A stretch of DNA of 64,000 bases from Nocardia sp. SYP-A9097 (GTDB lineage: Bacteria > Actinomycetota > Actinomycetes > Mycobacteriales > Mycobacteriaceae), in contig NZ_WJIC01000002.1 in the NCBI RefSeq assembly GCF_009649815.1, forward strand, positions 310,001-374,000. The letters are read 5' to 3'. The notes beneath the pieces are model-generated. The model was not told where the DNA came from. It did no database searches and saw only the letters and a list, made by a program, of their open reading frames with translations. This document shows, piece after piece, positions 34,952-43,692 of this stretch. Every line of letters begins with the position of its first letter. Within the stretch, counting starts at the first letter, position 1. Made by a program: the position numbers and the translations under genes.

Positions 34952-35632
34952 TCAGCCGAGCGAGAACGGCGCGCCCCACAGAGTGACCCAGGTGATCACA
35001 TTGTCGGTCTCGACCTCGACGCTGACGAAGGCACGCGCCTGAGCGTAGCCACCGCAGCCGTTCAGGCCGATGGTCTCGTCCGCCCAGGTGACCGAGCCGC
35101 TGGAGCCCTTGAACTTGTTGCGGACCTTGTGGGTCTCGCCACCGAAGTCATCGGCCTGCTCGAGATCGAGCACGTAGAACGACTTCGCCTGGCCGGGGCC
35201 GAGATTCAGGTTTCCGCCGGTGGTCGCGCCCGCGGACGGGGTGACATTGCCGTCACTGTCCCACGACGCGCCGCCGGTGGCTCCGGCGCTGGTGTCACCA
35301 CCGGCGATGTTCACCTGGCAGCCGACCACATAGCCCGGGTAGATGCTGCCGCCGGTGAAACCGGGTGCGCCGGACAGCTCGACCTGCGCCGATGCCGAAA
35401 CCCAGGCATTGCGGTGCAACGGAGTAGCGCCCATGGACCCGCTGAGGTTGGCGGATTCGCCGACCAGCTTGACCGTGACCACGGTGCCGTCGGAGAGGGT
35501 CTTGGTGAGTTCGCCGCCCGGCAGGCCGACGAAGGTATCGGCGTTGGCAGCGCCGGTGGAGAACAGGCCAAGAGCGGCGGTTGCGACAGCGCCGACACCG
35601 GCCACCCGCGCCACAGTCTTACGGATGTTCAT
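34952..35632 (-). CDS. MspA-family porin, NfpB-like position, cassette copy 2
   Basis: The product has 226 residues. The signal peptide MNIRKTVARVAGVGAVATAA ends in ANADT. The mature protein has the MspA beta-barrel pattern, with GYVVGCQVNI, a conserved second cysteine in NGCGGYAQARAFV, and the C-terminal strand VTLWGAPFSLG. MspA porins form octameric pores in the mycolate outer membrane. In Nocardia farcinica two such proteins, NfpA and NfpB, form a hetero-oligomeric channel. Here the two partners are adjacent, and this is the downstream member. It shares its start and most of its sequence with the gene at 36688. Confidence 0.9.
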   Translation of the reverse strand: MNIRKTVARVAGVGAVATAALGLFSTGAANADTFVGLPGGELTKTLSDGTVVTVKLVGESANLSGSMGATPLHRNAWVSASAQVELSGAPGFTGGSIYPGYVVGCQVNIAGGDTSAGATGGASWDSDGNVTPSAGATTGGNLNLGPGQAKSFYVLDLEQADDFGGETHKVRNKFKGSSGSVTWADETIGLNGCGGYAQARAFVSVEVETDNVITWVTLWGAPFSLG

Positions 35633-35697
35633 TACAGTTTTCCCTCGAGGGTTGAATTCGCTTGCGCGAGAAGTGATTTGGCGGGGTCTGACCACTA

Positions 35698-36378
35698 TCA
35701 GCCGATGCTGAACGGCTGGCCGTACAGGGTGGTCTTGGAGTAGTGGTCGCCGATGATCTCGACGGTGGTGTAAGCCCGCGCCTGGGCGTAGCCCGCGCAA
35801 CCCTGGAGCTGAATCTGAGCATCCTGGTACTCGACCGAGTAGGTACCGGGCTTCAGAACGTCCTTGTAATCGATCTGGACGAACTTGACCTCACCTGGGC
35901 CGAGGTTGACTCCGATGGAGCCGCCGACCGAGGCATCGCTGAGGCTGATGCCGCCGGAAAGCCCTGCGGTGATGGCGTTATCGGCGATGTTCACCTGGCA
36001 GCCGACGATGTAGCCGGTGCTCAGCTGAGAAGCGCCATGGGTGGAGGAATTGTTGGACCCGTCGCCATTGGCCGGACCGTTGTTCGGTCCGACGGTGCCT
36101 TCGGGCGTCTCGGCGATTTCGGCAACGGCATTGCCGGTGACCCACACGACGCGACCGGCGCCGTTGGCCGCCAGAGACGGCGAAATGATGGCGTGCTCAC
36201 CCGTACGGGTGATGGTGACAGTCCCACTGGGCGCAGCCTTCTGACCGTCCGGCAACGGTACGAAGGTATCGGCATTAGCAGCACCAGTCGAAAAAAGGCC
36301 GATGGCCACGGCCGCGGCCGCGCCGATACCCGCAATGCGGGCACCACGACGCAGACCGTGGGTGCGGTTCTCGCTCAT
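35698..36378 (-). CDS. MspA-family porin, NfpA-like position, cassette copy 2
   Basis: The product has 226 residues. It starts MSENRTHGLRRGARIAGIGA with a signal cleaved at ANADT. The mature part has TFVPLPDGQKAAPSGTVTI, GYIVGCQVNI and QGCAGYAQARAYTTVE, and it ends TTLYGQPFSIG. It is a distinct porin type from its downstream neighbour (about one third identical by eye) but nearly the same as the gene at 37424. GAGGGGAAG precedes the ATG. It is the first gene of the second cassette; the preceding 250 bases must hold its promoter, because a terminator closes the first cassette. Confidence 0.9.
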   Translation of the reverse strand: MSENRTHGLRRGARIAGIGAAAAVAIGLFSTGAANADTFVPLPDGQKAAPSGTVTITRTGEHAIISPSLAANGAGRVVWVTGNAVAEIAETPEGTVGPNNGPANGDGSNNSSTHGASQLSTGYIVGCQVNIADNAITAGLSGGISLSDASVGGSIGVNLGPGEVKFVQIDYKDVLKPGTYSVEYQDAQIQLQGCAGYAQARAYTTVEIIGDHYSKTTLYGQPFSIG

Positions 36379-36631
36379 ACTTCCCCTCATCAGGTTTCTT
36401 ACGGTCAACCTCGACCACCGAGGTTGAAAAGGGCTCTTGGGGAACCCCGGGTAAGTTTGTCGCCACATTGTTGCCACTGTGTTACTGCTAACAAATTCTT
36501 AATGTGTAGCGACGCTGGGCACTTTACATCACCGCTGTGATCTGTGAGGTGTGAGAGAACGGAATCCAGTGCACCCGCACAGGGCCCCGCGCCTATCCCG
36601 CATGTATGTCGAGAATGCTATGGATAGCGAA

Positions 36632-36664
36632 AAGGGGCCCGGCGCAAAAAGCGCCGGGCCCCTT
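36632..36664 (-). terminator. Terminator between the two porin cassettes
   Basis: A 14-base-pair stem (AAGGGGCCCGGCGC and its complement) with loop AAAAA is followed on the minus strand by TTTTCGC, 23 bases beyond the porin stop. Between it and the next porin start lie about 250 bases with AT-rich promoter-like sequence and no gene. Confidence 0.9.
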
Positions 36665-36687
36665 GGGCTTCCGCTGAGCGGGAGGAA

Positions 36688-37359
36688 TCAGCCGAGGCTG
36701 AAGGGCTGTCCCCAGAGGGTCACCCAGGTGATCACGTTGTCGGTCTCGACCTCGACGCTCACGAAGGAGCGGGCCTGGGCGTAACCGCCGCAACCGGTCA
36801 GACCGATGGTCTCGTCGGCCCAGGTGACCGAGCCGTTCGAGCCCTTGAACGCATTGCGGACCTTGTGCGCCTCGCCACCGAAGTCATCGGGCTGCTCGAG
36901 ATCGAGCACGTGGAAAGAGCGCGTCTGGCCGGGGCCGAGGGTCAGGTTGGCACCGCTGGTGGCACCGGCCGACGGGCTCGAACCATCCCAGTTGGCGCCG
37001 CCGTCGGCACCACCGGTGGCGCCGCCACCGGAGATGTCGACCTGGCAACCCACCACGTAACCGGGGAAGATCTTGCCGCCGACGGCGCCGTTGGCGCCGG
37101 ACAGCTCGACCTGCGCGCTGCCCGAGACCCAGGCATTGCGGTGCACCGGAGTGGCACCCATGGACGGGTTGATGTTGGCCGATTCACCGACCATGCGCAC
37201 GGTCACGACAGTGCCGTCGGACAGCGTCTTGGTGAGTTCGCCACCGGGCAGCGACACGAAGGTGTCGGCATTGGCCGCGCCGGTGGAGAACAGGCCGAGA
37301 GCGGCGGTGGCGACGGCGGCGATACCGGCCGCCCGCACCACAGTCTTGCGGATGTTCAT
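36688..37359 (-). CDS. MspA-family porin, NfpB-like position, cassette copy 1
   Basis: The product has 223 residues. The signal MNIRKTVVRAAGIAAVATAA ends in ANADT. The mature part has TFVSLPGGELTKTLSDGTVV, GYVVGCQVDI and TGCGGYAQARSFV, and the end is VTLWGQPFSLG. It is a close paralogue of the gene at 34952. Differences cluster in a Gly/Ala/Ser-rich loop (GGGATGGADGGANWDG here), which may line the pore or face the outside. It lies 64 bases after its partner porin in the same operon. Confidence 0.9.
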   Translation of the reverse strand: MNIRKTVVRAAGIAAVATAALGLFSTGAANADTFVSLPGGELTKTLSDGTVVTVRMVGESANINPSMGATPVHRNAWVSGSAQVELSGANGAVGGKIFPGYVVGCQVDISGGGATGGADGGANWDGSSPSAGATSGANLTLGPGQTRSFHVLDLEQPDDFGGEAHKVRNAFKGSNGSVTWADETIGLTGCGGYAQARSFVSVEVETDNVITWVTLWGQPFSLG

Positions 37360-37423
37360 TGGTTTATCCCTCTAGGGTCGAATTCGCTTACGCGAGTAGT
37401 GAATTTGCTGTTCAGACCGAACG

Positions 37424-38104
37424 TCAGCCGAGGCTGAACGGCTGCCCATAGAGGGTGGTCTTGGAGTAGTGGTCGCCGATGACCTCGACAACGGTGTACG
37501 CGCGCGCCTGGGCATAACCGGCACAGCCGTTGACCTGGATCTGCGCATCCTGGTACTCGACCGAGTAGTGGCCCGCCTTCAGGATGTCCTTGCTGTCGAT
37601 CTCGACGAACTTGACCTCACCCGGGCCGAGGTTCAGGCCGACCGAGGCACCGAGGCTGCCGCCGCTGAGGTTGACGCCGCCCGAGACACCGGCGGAGATC
37701 GCATTGCTCGCGATATCGACCTGGCAACCGACGATGTAGCCGGTGGCGAGGTGCGAGGCGCCATGGGTTGAGGAGTTGTTCGAACCGGGCAGATTGGCGG
37801 CGCCGTTGTTCGGCCCGACGGTGCCCTCCGGAGTTTCGGCGACATCGGCGACCGCGTTACCCGAGACCCACACGACGCGACCCGCGCCATTGGCAGCGAG
37901 CGACGGCGAGATCAGGGCGTGCTCACCCGTACGGGTGATGGTGACAGTCCCACTGGGCGCAGCCTTCTGACCGTCCGGTAACGGAACGAAGGTGTCGGCA
38001 TTGGCGGCGCCGGTCGACATCAGACCGAGCGCCACGGAGGCGGCAGCGCCGATGCCCGCGAAGCGGACGGCGCGACGGACACCGCTGGTGCGGTTCTCGC
38101 TCAT
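37424..38104 (-). CDS. MspA-family porin, NfpA-like position, cassette copy 1
   Basis: The product has 226 residues. It starts MSENRTSGVRRAVRFAGIGA and is cleaved at ANADT. The mature protein shares TFVPLPDGQKAAPSGTVTI, GYIVGCQVDI and the C-terminal TTLYGQPFSLG with its duplicate at 35698. It is the first gene of a two-porin operon; a TTGCCA-N18-TAGAAT promoter lies about 145 bases upstream. An in-frame start 93 bases upstream adds no signal-like sequence and was rejected. Confidence 0.9.
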   Translation of the reverse strand: MSENRTSGVRRAVRFAGIGAAASVALGLMSTGAANADTFVPLPDGQKAAPSGTVTITRTGEHALISPSLAANGAGRVVWVSGNAVADVAETPEGTVGPNNGAANLPGSNNSSTHGASHLATGYIVGCQVDIASNAISAGVSGGVNLSGGSLGASVGLNLGPGEVKFVEIDSKDILKAGHYSVEYQDAQIQVNGCAGYAQARAYTVVEVIGDHYSKTTLYGQPFSLG

Positions 38105-38246
38105 TCTTTCCCTCATCAGGTTCTCTCGCGTACAGCTCCGACCACCGAAGCTGAGCAGGGACGCCCGCCGCATCCAATTCCCATGAGCAAATGTCAAGCA
38201 GTCTGCTCAAACTCTTTGGACACGTATATTTATCGACCCGAACGAG

Positions 38247-38276
38247 ATTCTAGCCACATCCGCAACTATTTGGCAA
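38247..38276 (-). promoter_or_regulatory. Promoter of the first porin cassette
   Basis: On the minus strand TTGCCA and TAGAAT are separated by 18 bases, a good sigma-70/SigA-type promoter, about 145 bases before the porin start. The remaining 300-base gap is AT-rich and contains no gene. Confidence 0.6.
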
Positions 38277-38423
38277 CAGTTTGATAAACATGCGAATGCC
38301 GTGATGAATCGGCGTAAATGTGAGACCCGCCGCCGAGCGGGGAGAATGCCGCGCGCAATACGCGCGCATACGATTGTGAGCACACTCAGCAGTGAGTGCG
38401 CTCAGCGAAATCGAGAGTGGAAT

Positions 38424-38672
38424 TCAGCCGTGATGCGGGGGCACCTGCGAACGCAACCAGTCATCCCCCGACTGGCCCGAGTCCGGTTCGGGAGTGCGCT
38501 CGTCATTGGTGGTGGCGGGCAGATCCTCGCCGAAGACGGCCGCCAGCTTGGCCGCGTCCGCGGCCGATAAACGACGGGACCCCGTCCGGCGCCGGGCCGA
38601 ACGGGGTGCGCCGGAGTCGTCCGGCTCGGGAGCCGGATCGCCGGCCGCGTCCTGCTGTGAGCGGGAAATCAT
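38424..38672 (-). CDS. Small hydrophilic protein of 82 residues
   Basis: No family is recognised. The sequence is charged and probably disordered at both ends, with one helical segment (SRRLSAADAAKLAAVFGEDL) in the middle. Its ATG overlaps the stop of the mog-like gene (ATGA), so it is the last gene of the pepD-mog operon and is translationally coupled. The helical segment resembles short protein-interaction motifs. The conserved coupling suggests it is real. Confidence 0.65.
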   Translation of the reverse strand: MISRSQQDAAGDPAPEPDDSGAPRSARRRTGSRRLSAADAAKLAAVFGEDLPATTNDERTPEPDSGQSGDDWLRSQVPPHHG

Positions 38673-39307
38673 TCGTCCAGACCGGACAATTCATCGATGA
38701 CCCGGCTGGCCAGCGGGCCGAGGGTGGCCATACCGTCGCGAATCGCGGCACGCGAACCCGGCAGGTTCACCACCAGGGTCGAACCCGAGACGCCCGCCAG
38801 CCCGCGCGAGAGACCCGCGTCCAGCGAACCCGAGGCCAGACCGGAGGCGCGCAATGCCTCGCTGATACCCGGGAGCACCCGATCCAGCACCTCTTCGGTG
38901 GCCTCCGGGGTGACATCGCGCGGGGACATACCGGTGCCGCCGACCGAGATCACCAGGTCGACACCGCCGATGACCGCGGTATTGAGCGCATTGCGGATCT
39001 CGACCTCATCGGCCTGGACCGAGACCGACGCGTCGACCAGGAATCCCGCCTCGGTGAGTAGTTCGGTGACCAGCGGCCCGAAGGAATCCACTCCACCGTG
39101 AGCGGTTCGGTCGTCGACGACCACGACAAGAGCACGGCCCGCCACTGCGGCATCGATTTCCATGGTGGTAACCGTAGCGCCTGGACCCGACAGCCCGGCG
39201 GCTGCGCCCGACATCACAGTGCCGTTGTCCGACAACAGCTCCCAGCCGCCGTCCGGGGTGACCCGGATCTCCGGCACGGGTACTCGTCCACTCTCGCGTC
39301 GCATCAT
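38669..39307 (-). CDS. MogA/MoaB-type molybdopterin-binding protein
   Basis: The product has 212 residues. The MoCF domain shows DLVISVGGTGMSPRDVTPEA and VLPGISEALRASG. It binds molybdopterin, and E. coli MogA adenylates it. Mycobacterial orthologues in this position next to pepD are named moaB2. An N-terminal extension of about 45 residues (VPEIRVTPDGGWELLSDNG) precedes the domain. The first ATG was kept because it overlaps the pepD stop by 4 bases (ATGA), which supports coupled translation. Residue MEIDAAVAG is an alternative shorter start. Confidence 0.85.
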   Translation of the reverse strand: MMRRESGRVPVPEIRVTPDGGWELLSDNGTVMSGAAAGLSGPGATVTTMEIDAAVAGRALVVVVDDRTAHGGVDSFGPLVTELLTEAGFLVDASVSVQADEVEIRNALNTAVIGGVDLVISVGGTGMSPRDVTPEATEEVLDRVLPGISEALRASGLASGSLDAGLSRGLAGVSGSTLVVNLPGSRAAIRDGMATLGPLASRVIDELSGLDE

Positions 39308-41157
39308 CGACCGCCCTCCGCCGCCGCCTCGCCGAGGGTCACCTCGACGGTCTTGGAATTGTTGCCCTGATCGTCGGTGTAGGTCACCTTGACCTTGTCG
39401 CCCGGCCGGTGCGAACGCACCGCGGCGATGAGGGCATTACCCGAATCGATCACCTGATCGTCGAGTTTGGTGACGACCACGTTGTTCGGGATACCGGCCT
39501 TGGCGGCCGGGCCGTCCGCGGTCACCTCGAGCACGCGAGCCCCATTGACATCGTCCTGCGCGCGCACCTTCACGCCGATCTGCGCGTAGGTGGCCTTACC
39601 GTTCTTGATCAGCTCATCGGCGACCCGCCGGGCCTGATCCACCGGAATGGCGAAGCCCAGGCCGATCGAGCCGCTCTGCCCGCCCGCCGTCTCGGAGACC
39701 CCGAGGGTGGCGATGGCGGTATTGATGCCGATCAGCTTGCCGTTCATATCCACCAGTGCCCCGCCGGAATTGCCCGGATTGATGGCGGCATCGGTCTGGA
39801 TGGCGTCGATGACGGTGCCCTGCGAACCCGGCTCACCGCTGGTCGATACCGGGCGGTTCAGCGAGGAGACGATGCCCGTGGTCACCGTGCCCGCCAAGCC
39901 GAGCGGCGAACCGACCGCGACCACCGACTCACCGACCTGCAAACTGCCGGACGAGCCGAGCTCGATCGGCTTGAGGCCCTGCTTGTTCGGCACCCGCACG
40001 ACCGCCAGATCCGAGACCGGATCCGCGCCGACCAGCTGCGCCGCGGCGGTGGTGCCATCGCTGAAGGCGACCTGCATGGTGGCGTTCGGGCCGGCACCGC
40101 TCACCACGTGATTGTTGGTGAGGATCAGGCCGTCGGTGGAGAGCACCACGCCGGAGCCCTCACCCTCGGCCTTCTGGCCCGCGACCCGGATCATGACCAC
40201 GCTCGGCAGCACCTTCTGCGCGACGGCCTGCACCGAACCGGCCGGGGCATTGGCGACGGTGTTCACATTCGGTTTCGGTGCGTCCAAGGCGTTGGTGAGG
40301 GACGAACCGCCATTGTCGGAATGGGTGGCCAGTGCACCCACGGCGCCGCCGATACCGCCGCTCAGCAGCGCCAGCACCACCGCACCGGCGACCAGACCGG
40401 TCTTGCCCGAGCGCTTCGGCGCGGGCGCGCCCGGCTCACCGGGGAAACCCGGACCCCGCGGCGGCTGGCCCGGACCACCGGGACCACCGAACATCGGCTC
40501 GGTGTGCTGCGGTCCGCCCATGCCCTGGGCGTACCCGGCCCCCGACGCCGCGTACGCCTGGCCATAGGCGCCGACCGGCAGCTGCTCGGTCCCGGCAGCC
40601 GGAATCCGTTGGGTGGCAGGGCCATACGACTGCGCGCCGAACGGCTGACCACCCTGCGGCTGTGCGCCCTGCGGCTGTGCGCCGTGCGGCTGGGCCCCGT
40701 GCGGCTGTGCGGGATAGCCCTGAGCCGCGCCCTGCGACCCACCGCGCGCCCACGAACTCTGCTGTGCCGCATAGGCTTCCGGTGCTCCAGCACCCGCGGC
40801 GGCGGCGCTGCCGAAACCGTCGAACGATTCGGTGCGCGGATCCCCTTGCGGCTGAGCCGAACCGAAGCCTTGCTGCGATGGCGCGGCCGGACCGCCGAAG
40901 GGCGATCCTCCCGGACCGCCGACGGGTTGCGCTGCCGGACTGTCAGTGGGTTGCGCTGCCGGACCACCGGTGGGCGCATCGACGCCGAAGTCGGGGTGGG
41001 CCGGGGCCGCGGAATCGGGCTGGCCGGGGGTTTCACCATGAGCCGGGGTCGCGGGGACGCCGGAGGTGGCGGGCGACTGCGTGGCAGCGTGGGGGTCGGG
41101 CTGCGCGGCGGCGAGGCCGGGGGTGGCTTCGGGGTCCCGCTTCGAATCCTCGGTCAT
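39304..41157 (-). CDS. pepD: HtrA-family serine protease PepD
   Basis: The product has 617 residues. Residues 1-250 are a Pro/Gln/Gly-rich cytosolic region with tandem AQPHG and AQPQG units. One membrane helix follows (GLVAGAVVLALLSGGIGGAV). The external trypsin-like domain has the triad in LTNNHVV, SDLAVVRV and GNSGGAL, and a PDZ domain ends the protein. It degrades or chaperones misfolded envelope proteins. In mycobacteria pepD is regulated by MprAB and SigE; here mprA and mprB lie directly upstream, and pepD and mprA carry the same direct repeats. The N-terminal region is longer than in M. tuberculosis. Confidence 0.93.
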   Translation of the reverse strand: MTEDSKRDPEATPGLAAAQPDPHAATQSPATSGVPATPAHGETPGQPDSAAPAHPDFGVDAPTGGPAAQPTDSPAAQPVGGPGGSPFGGPAAPSQQGFGSAQPQGDPRTESFDGFGSAAAAGAGAPEAYAAQQSSWARGGSQGAAQGYPAQPHGAQPHGAQPQGAQPQGGQPFGAQSYGPATQRIPAAGTEQLPVGAYGQAYAASGAGYAQGMGGPQHTEPMFGGPGGPGQPPRGPGFPGEPGAPAPKRSGKTGLVAGAVVLALLSGGIGGAVGALATHSDNGGSSLTNALDAPKPNVNTVANAPAGSVQAVAQKVLPSVVMIRVAGQKAEGEGSGVVLSTDGLILTNNHVVSGAGPNATMQVAFSDGTTAAAQLVGADPVSDLAVVRVPNKQGLKPIELGSSGSLQVGESVVAVGSPLGLAGTVTTGIVSSLNRPVSTSGEPGSQGTVIDAIQTDAAINPGNSGGALVDMNGKLIGINTAIATLGVSETAGGQSGSIGLGFAIPVDQARRVADELIKNGKATYAQIGVKVRAQDDVNGARVLEVTADGPAAKAGIPNNVVVTKLDDQVIDSGNALIAAVRSHRPGDKVKVTYTDDQGNNSKTVEVTLGEAAAEGGR

Positions 41158-41203
41158 GTTTCTCGTTTCTCCTCGAGTCTCGTAGCCAAGCGTGGCGGTG
41201 ACG

Positions 41204-41221
41204 ACTGAGAGCGGACTGAGA
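41204..41221 (-). promoter_or_regulatory. Putative MprA box before pepD
   Basis: ACTGAGA occurs twice with 4 bases between copies (GCGG), an 11-base period, about 55 bases before the pepD start. The identical repeat pair lies before mprA. Confidence 0.7.
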
Positions 41222-41258
41222 CCGCGCTTTCTTTTTCCGGAGCTTTTCTATCGCTCCG

Positions 41259-42713
41259 CTACTGCTCTACACCCGCGAAGGGGTTGCCTTCGCCAGGAAG
41301 AACGATACGGATAAGCGCGCCGCCGCGGTCGGAACCATCGATGGTGATGGTGCCGCCATGCTTGGTGACCACCTGTTTCACAATGGCCAGCCCCAGCCCG
41401 GAGCCGGGCATGGAGCGCGAGGCCGTGGTCCGGTAGAACCGCTCGAACACCAGATCGCGCTCATTGGGCGGAATACCCGGCCCGGCATCGTCCACCGCCA
41501 ATTCGAGCAGCCCGCGCCCGTTCTCGCGCATGGACACCCGCACCGAACCGCCCGCCGGACTCCATTTGGCGGCATTGTCGAGCACATTGAGGATGGCGCG
41601 TTCGAGTCCGGCCTCATGCCCGTAGACGAACCACGGCCGCAGCGAGGCATCGAATTCGATTCCGGTGCGCCGGCGCCGGGCACGTTCGAGCGCCCGCTCC
41701 ACCACATCGCCGATATCGACCTGTTCGTAGACGGTCTCGGGTGCGTCCTCGCGCGCCAGGTCCACCAAATCGCCGACCAGTGTGGACAATTCCTCGATCT
41801 GCGCCATCACATCCGAGCGCAACTCGGCCATGTCCTGATCCGGAATGCGCGGTGCGCCCGGCCGCGAGGAGGCGATGAGCAATTCCATATTGGTGCGCAA
41901 AGAGGTCAGTGGCGTCTTCAGCTCATGGCCCGCGTCCGCCACCAATCTGCGCTGTCTTTCCCGGGATTCGGTGAGCGCGCGCAACATGGTGTTGAAACTC
42001 TCGGTGAGCCGGGCGAGTTCGTCATCGCCGGTTACCGGAATGGGCGTCAGATCATCGGTGCGCGCCACCCGTTCGGTGGCCGCGGTCAAGCGCGCGATGG
42101 GCCGCAAACCGGTGCGCCCCACCGCGGTTCCGGCCGCCGCCGCCAGCATGACGCCGCAACCGCCGACCACGAACAGCAGCCAGGCCAGTCGATCCAGGAC
42201 CTCGCGGGTGGGTTGCAGCCGCTGCGACACCACCAGTGTGGAGCCGGAATGCGTGCGCCGCGCCAGCACCCGCTGATTGTCGACGGTGCGCAGCGAGAAG
42301 CCGATCTCGCCGCGCGCCACCGCCAATTCCTGTTTGCCCACAGGCGGATTCGTGGTCTGCGGCGGTACATACGGCGACAGGTCCGGGAAGATCAGCGCGA
42401 CCCCGACGTCATTGGAGTACAGCCCCGCCAGCACGATGGACTGGAAGCCGAGCGAATCGAAGTTGTTGTCGATCATCAGCGAAGCGCGCGCCTTCAATTG
42501 CGCGTCCACATCCGCGTACAGCGAACGCGCCACCATCGCATAGGCGGCGATGGAGGTGAAGGCCACCGCGACCGCCACCACCGAGGCGGCCAGCAGCGTC
42601 ACCCGCCAGCGCAGGGAGACCGAGCGCGTGAGCGGCATCGGCGGGCGCATATCGGGCTCAGGCGATTTGGCGAGCCCGGCGACCATCGACCGCCGGGGAA
42701 CAGTTCTACCCAC
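41259..42713 (-). CDS. mprB: Sensor histidine kinase MprB
   Basis: The product has 484 residues. The first membrane helix is VTLLAASVVAVAVAFTSIAA, and an external domain of about 120 residues follows to the second helix (LAWLLFVVGGCGVMLAAAAG). Then come a HAMP domain, the H-box VADAGHELKTPLTSLR with the phosphorylated histidine, N-box NVLDNAAKWSP, and G-boxes DDAGPGIP and GSGLGLAIVKQ. It pairs with MprA, 11 bases upstream, to sense envelope stress. A GTG start is annotated; ATG codons in MVAGLAKSPEP or MRPPMPLTRS are alternatives. Confidence 0.93.
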   Translation of the reverse strand: MGRTVPRRSMVAGLAKSPEPDMRPPMPLTRSVSLRWRVTLLAASVVAVAVAFTSIAAYAMVARSLYADVDAQLKARASLMIDNNFDSLGFQSIVLAGLYSNDVGVALIFPDLSPYVPPQTTNPPVGKQELAVARGEIGFSLRTVDNQRVLARRTHSGSTLVVSQRLQPTREVLDRLAWLLFVVGGCGVMLAAAAGTAVGRTGLRPIARLTAATERVARTDDLTPIPVTGDDELARLTESFNTMLRALTESRERQRRLVADAGHELKTPLTSLRTNMELLIASSRPGAPRIPDQDMAELRSDVMAQIEELSTLVGDLVDLAREDAPETVYEQVDIGDVVERALERARRRRTGIEFDASLRPWFVYGHEAGLERAILNVLDNAAKWSPAGGSVRVSMRENGRGLLELAVDDAGPGIPPNERDLVFERFYRTTASRSMPGSGLGLAIVKQVVTKHGGTITIDGSDRGGALIRIVLPGEGNPFAGVEQ

Positions 42714-42724
42714 GACTCCAGCCC

Positions 42725-43411
42725 CTACGGCGGGGTCTCGCGCAGCACATAGCCGACACCGCGCACGGTGTGGATGAGCCGCGGCTCACCCTCGGCCTCG
42801 GTCTTGCGGCGCAGATAACCGATGTACACCTCGAGCGCGTTGCCGGAGGTGGGAAAGTCGTAGCCCCAGACCTCTTCGAGAATGCGGCTGCGGGTGAGCA
42901 CCCGGCGCGGATTGGCCATCAGCATCTCCAGCAGCGAGAACTCGGTGCGGGTCAAGCTGATCGGGCGTTCGGCGCGCAGCACCTCGCGGGTGACCGGATC
43001 CAGTGACAGGTCCGCGAAGGTCATGGTCTCGGAGACCTCGCCCTGATCGACGGTGGTGCGGCGCAGCAGTGCGCGCAGTCGCGCCAGCAACTCCTCGAGG
43101 GCGAACGGCTTGGGCAGATAGTCATCGGCCCCGGCGTCGAGTCCGGCGACCCGCTCGGAGACCGAATCACGTGCCGTGAGCACCAGAATCGGCAGATCGT
43201 CACCGGTGCTGCGGAGCCGCCGGCATACCTCCAGCCCATCCATACGGGGCATCATCACGTCGAGTACCAGGGCATCGGGCCGCTGACCGGTGGTCTTCTC
43301 GAGGGCATCGAGACCGTCGACCGCGAGGTCGACGGTGTAGCCGTTGAAGGTCAGCGAGCGACGCAGCGATTCCCGGACCGCGCGGTCGTCGTCGACTACC
43401 AGAATGCGCAT
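42725..43411 (-). CDS. mprA: Response regulator MprA
   Basis: The product has 228 residues. The receiver domain starts [16 protein letters not shown], with the phosphoacceptor aspartate in [13 protein letters not shown] and the lysine in PKPFALEEL. An OmpR-type winged helix follows ([20 protein letters not shown], then [12 protein letters not shown]). It is the first gene of the mprA-mprB pair. Its own promoter region carries the ACTGAGA direct repeats that also lie before pepD, which fits positive autoregulation and co-induction of the protease. Confidence 0.95.
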   Translation of the reverse strand: MRILVVDDDRAVRESLRRSLTFNGYTVDLAVDGLDALEKTTGQRPDALVLDVMMPRMDGLEVCRRLRSTGDDLPILVLTARDSVSERVAGLDAGADDYLPKPFALEELLARLRALLRRTTVDQGEVSETMTFADLSLDPVTREVLRAERPISLTRTEFSLLEMLMANPRRVLTRSRILEEVWGYDFPTSGNALEVYIGYLRRKTEAEGEPRLIHTVRGVGYVLRETPP

Positions 43412-43433
43412 GGACACCAGTCTGCCCACAGCG

Positions 43434-43451
43434 ACTGAGAGGCGACTGAGA
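43434..43451 (-). promoter_or_regulatory. Putative MprA box before mprA
   Basis: Two ACTGAGA copies are separated by GGCG, an 11-base period, centred about 31 bases before the mprA start. They match the pepD site exactly except in the spacer. Confidence 0.7.
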
Positions 43452-43502
43452 AGGGCGGCTTCGACACGCCGGACGGGATCGCCTGGTGACCAGCGCGTTT
43501 TA

Positions 43503-43533
43503 CTTACCGATCGGTAAGCGTATTCGAAATACG
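43503..43533. promoter_or_regulatory. Two adjacent palindromes before the conservon
   Basis: CTTACCGATCGGTAAG (43503-43518) is perfectly self-complementary. It is immediately followed by CGTATT-CGA-AATACG (43519-43533). The first resembles common TetR-family operators. They lie between mprA and the conservon and could control either. Confidence 0.55.
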
Positions 43534-43557
43534 TTGCGCCGGATCCTATTCGGAGTC

Positions 43558-43632
43558 ATGTACAACGAGTTCCTCGAATTGCCGTTACACAGCCCGCGCG
43601 GTATGTTGCAGGCCGGAAAAGAAGACCTCTAG
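43558..43632 (+). CDS. Possible 24-residue leader peptide
   Basis: A short frame starts MYNEFLELPLHSPRGMLQAG, with CGGAG 3 bases before the ATG, and ends 60 bases before the kinase gene of the conservon. It may be a leader or an unannotated small protein. The codon pattern is mixed, so support is weak. Confidence 0.25.
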   Translation: MYNEFLELPLHSPRGMLQAGKEDL

Positions 43633-43692
43633 TTGGTTCCGCGCGGGGTTAGACCCCTACGCCGTACACCGCATACGACCTGGGGGTCACTC

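Larger units (their letters stand above)
34952..38104 (-). repeat. Tandem duplication of a two-porin cassette
   Basis: Corresponding starts of the two cassettes are 1726 and 1727 bases apart (38104/36378 and 37359/35632). Gene order, spacing (64-65 bases), signal peptides and terminator structure are conserved in both. This is a segmental duplication followed by divergence, mainly in loops. Confidence 0.9.

Noticed and set aside
39409..41208. A 599-codon open frame antisense to pepD
   Set aside because: It is arginine- and glycine-rich shadow sequence. The minus-strand protease has an intact triad and PDZ domain.
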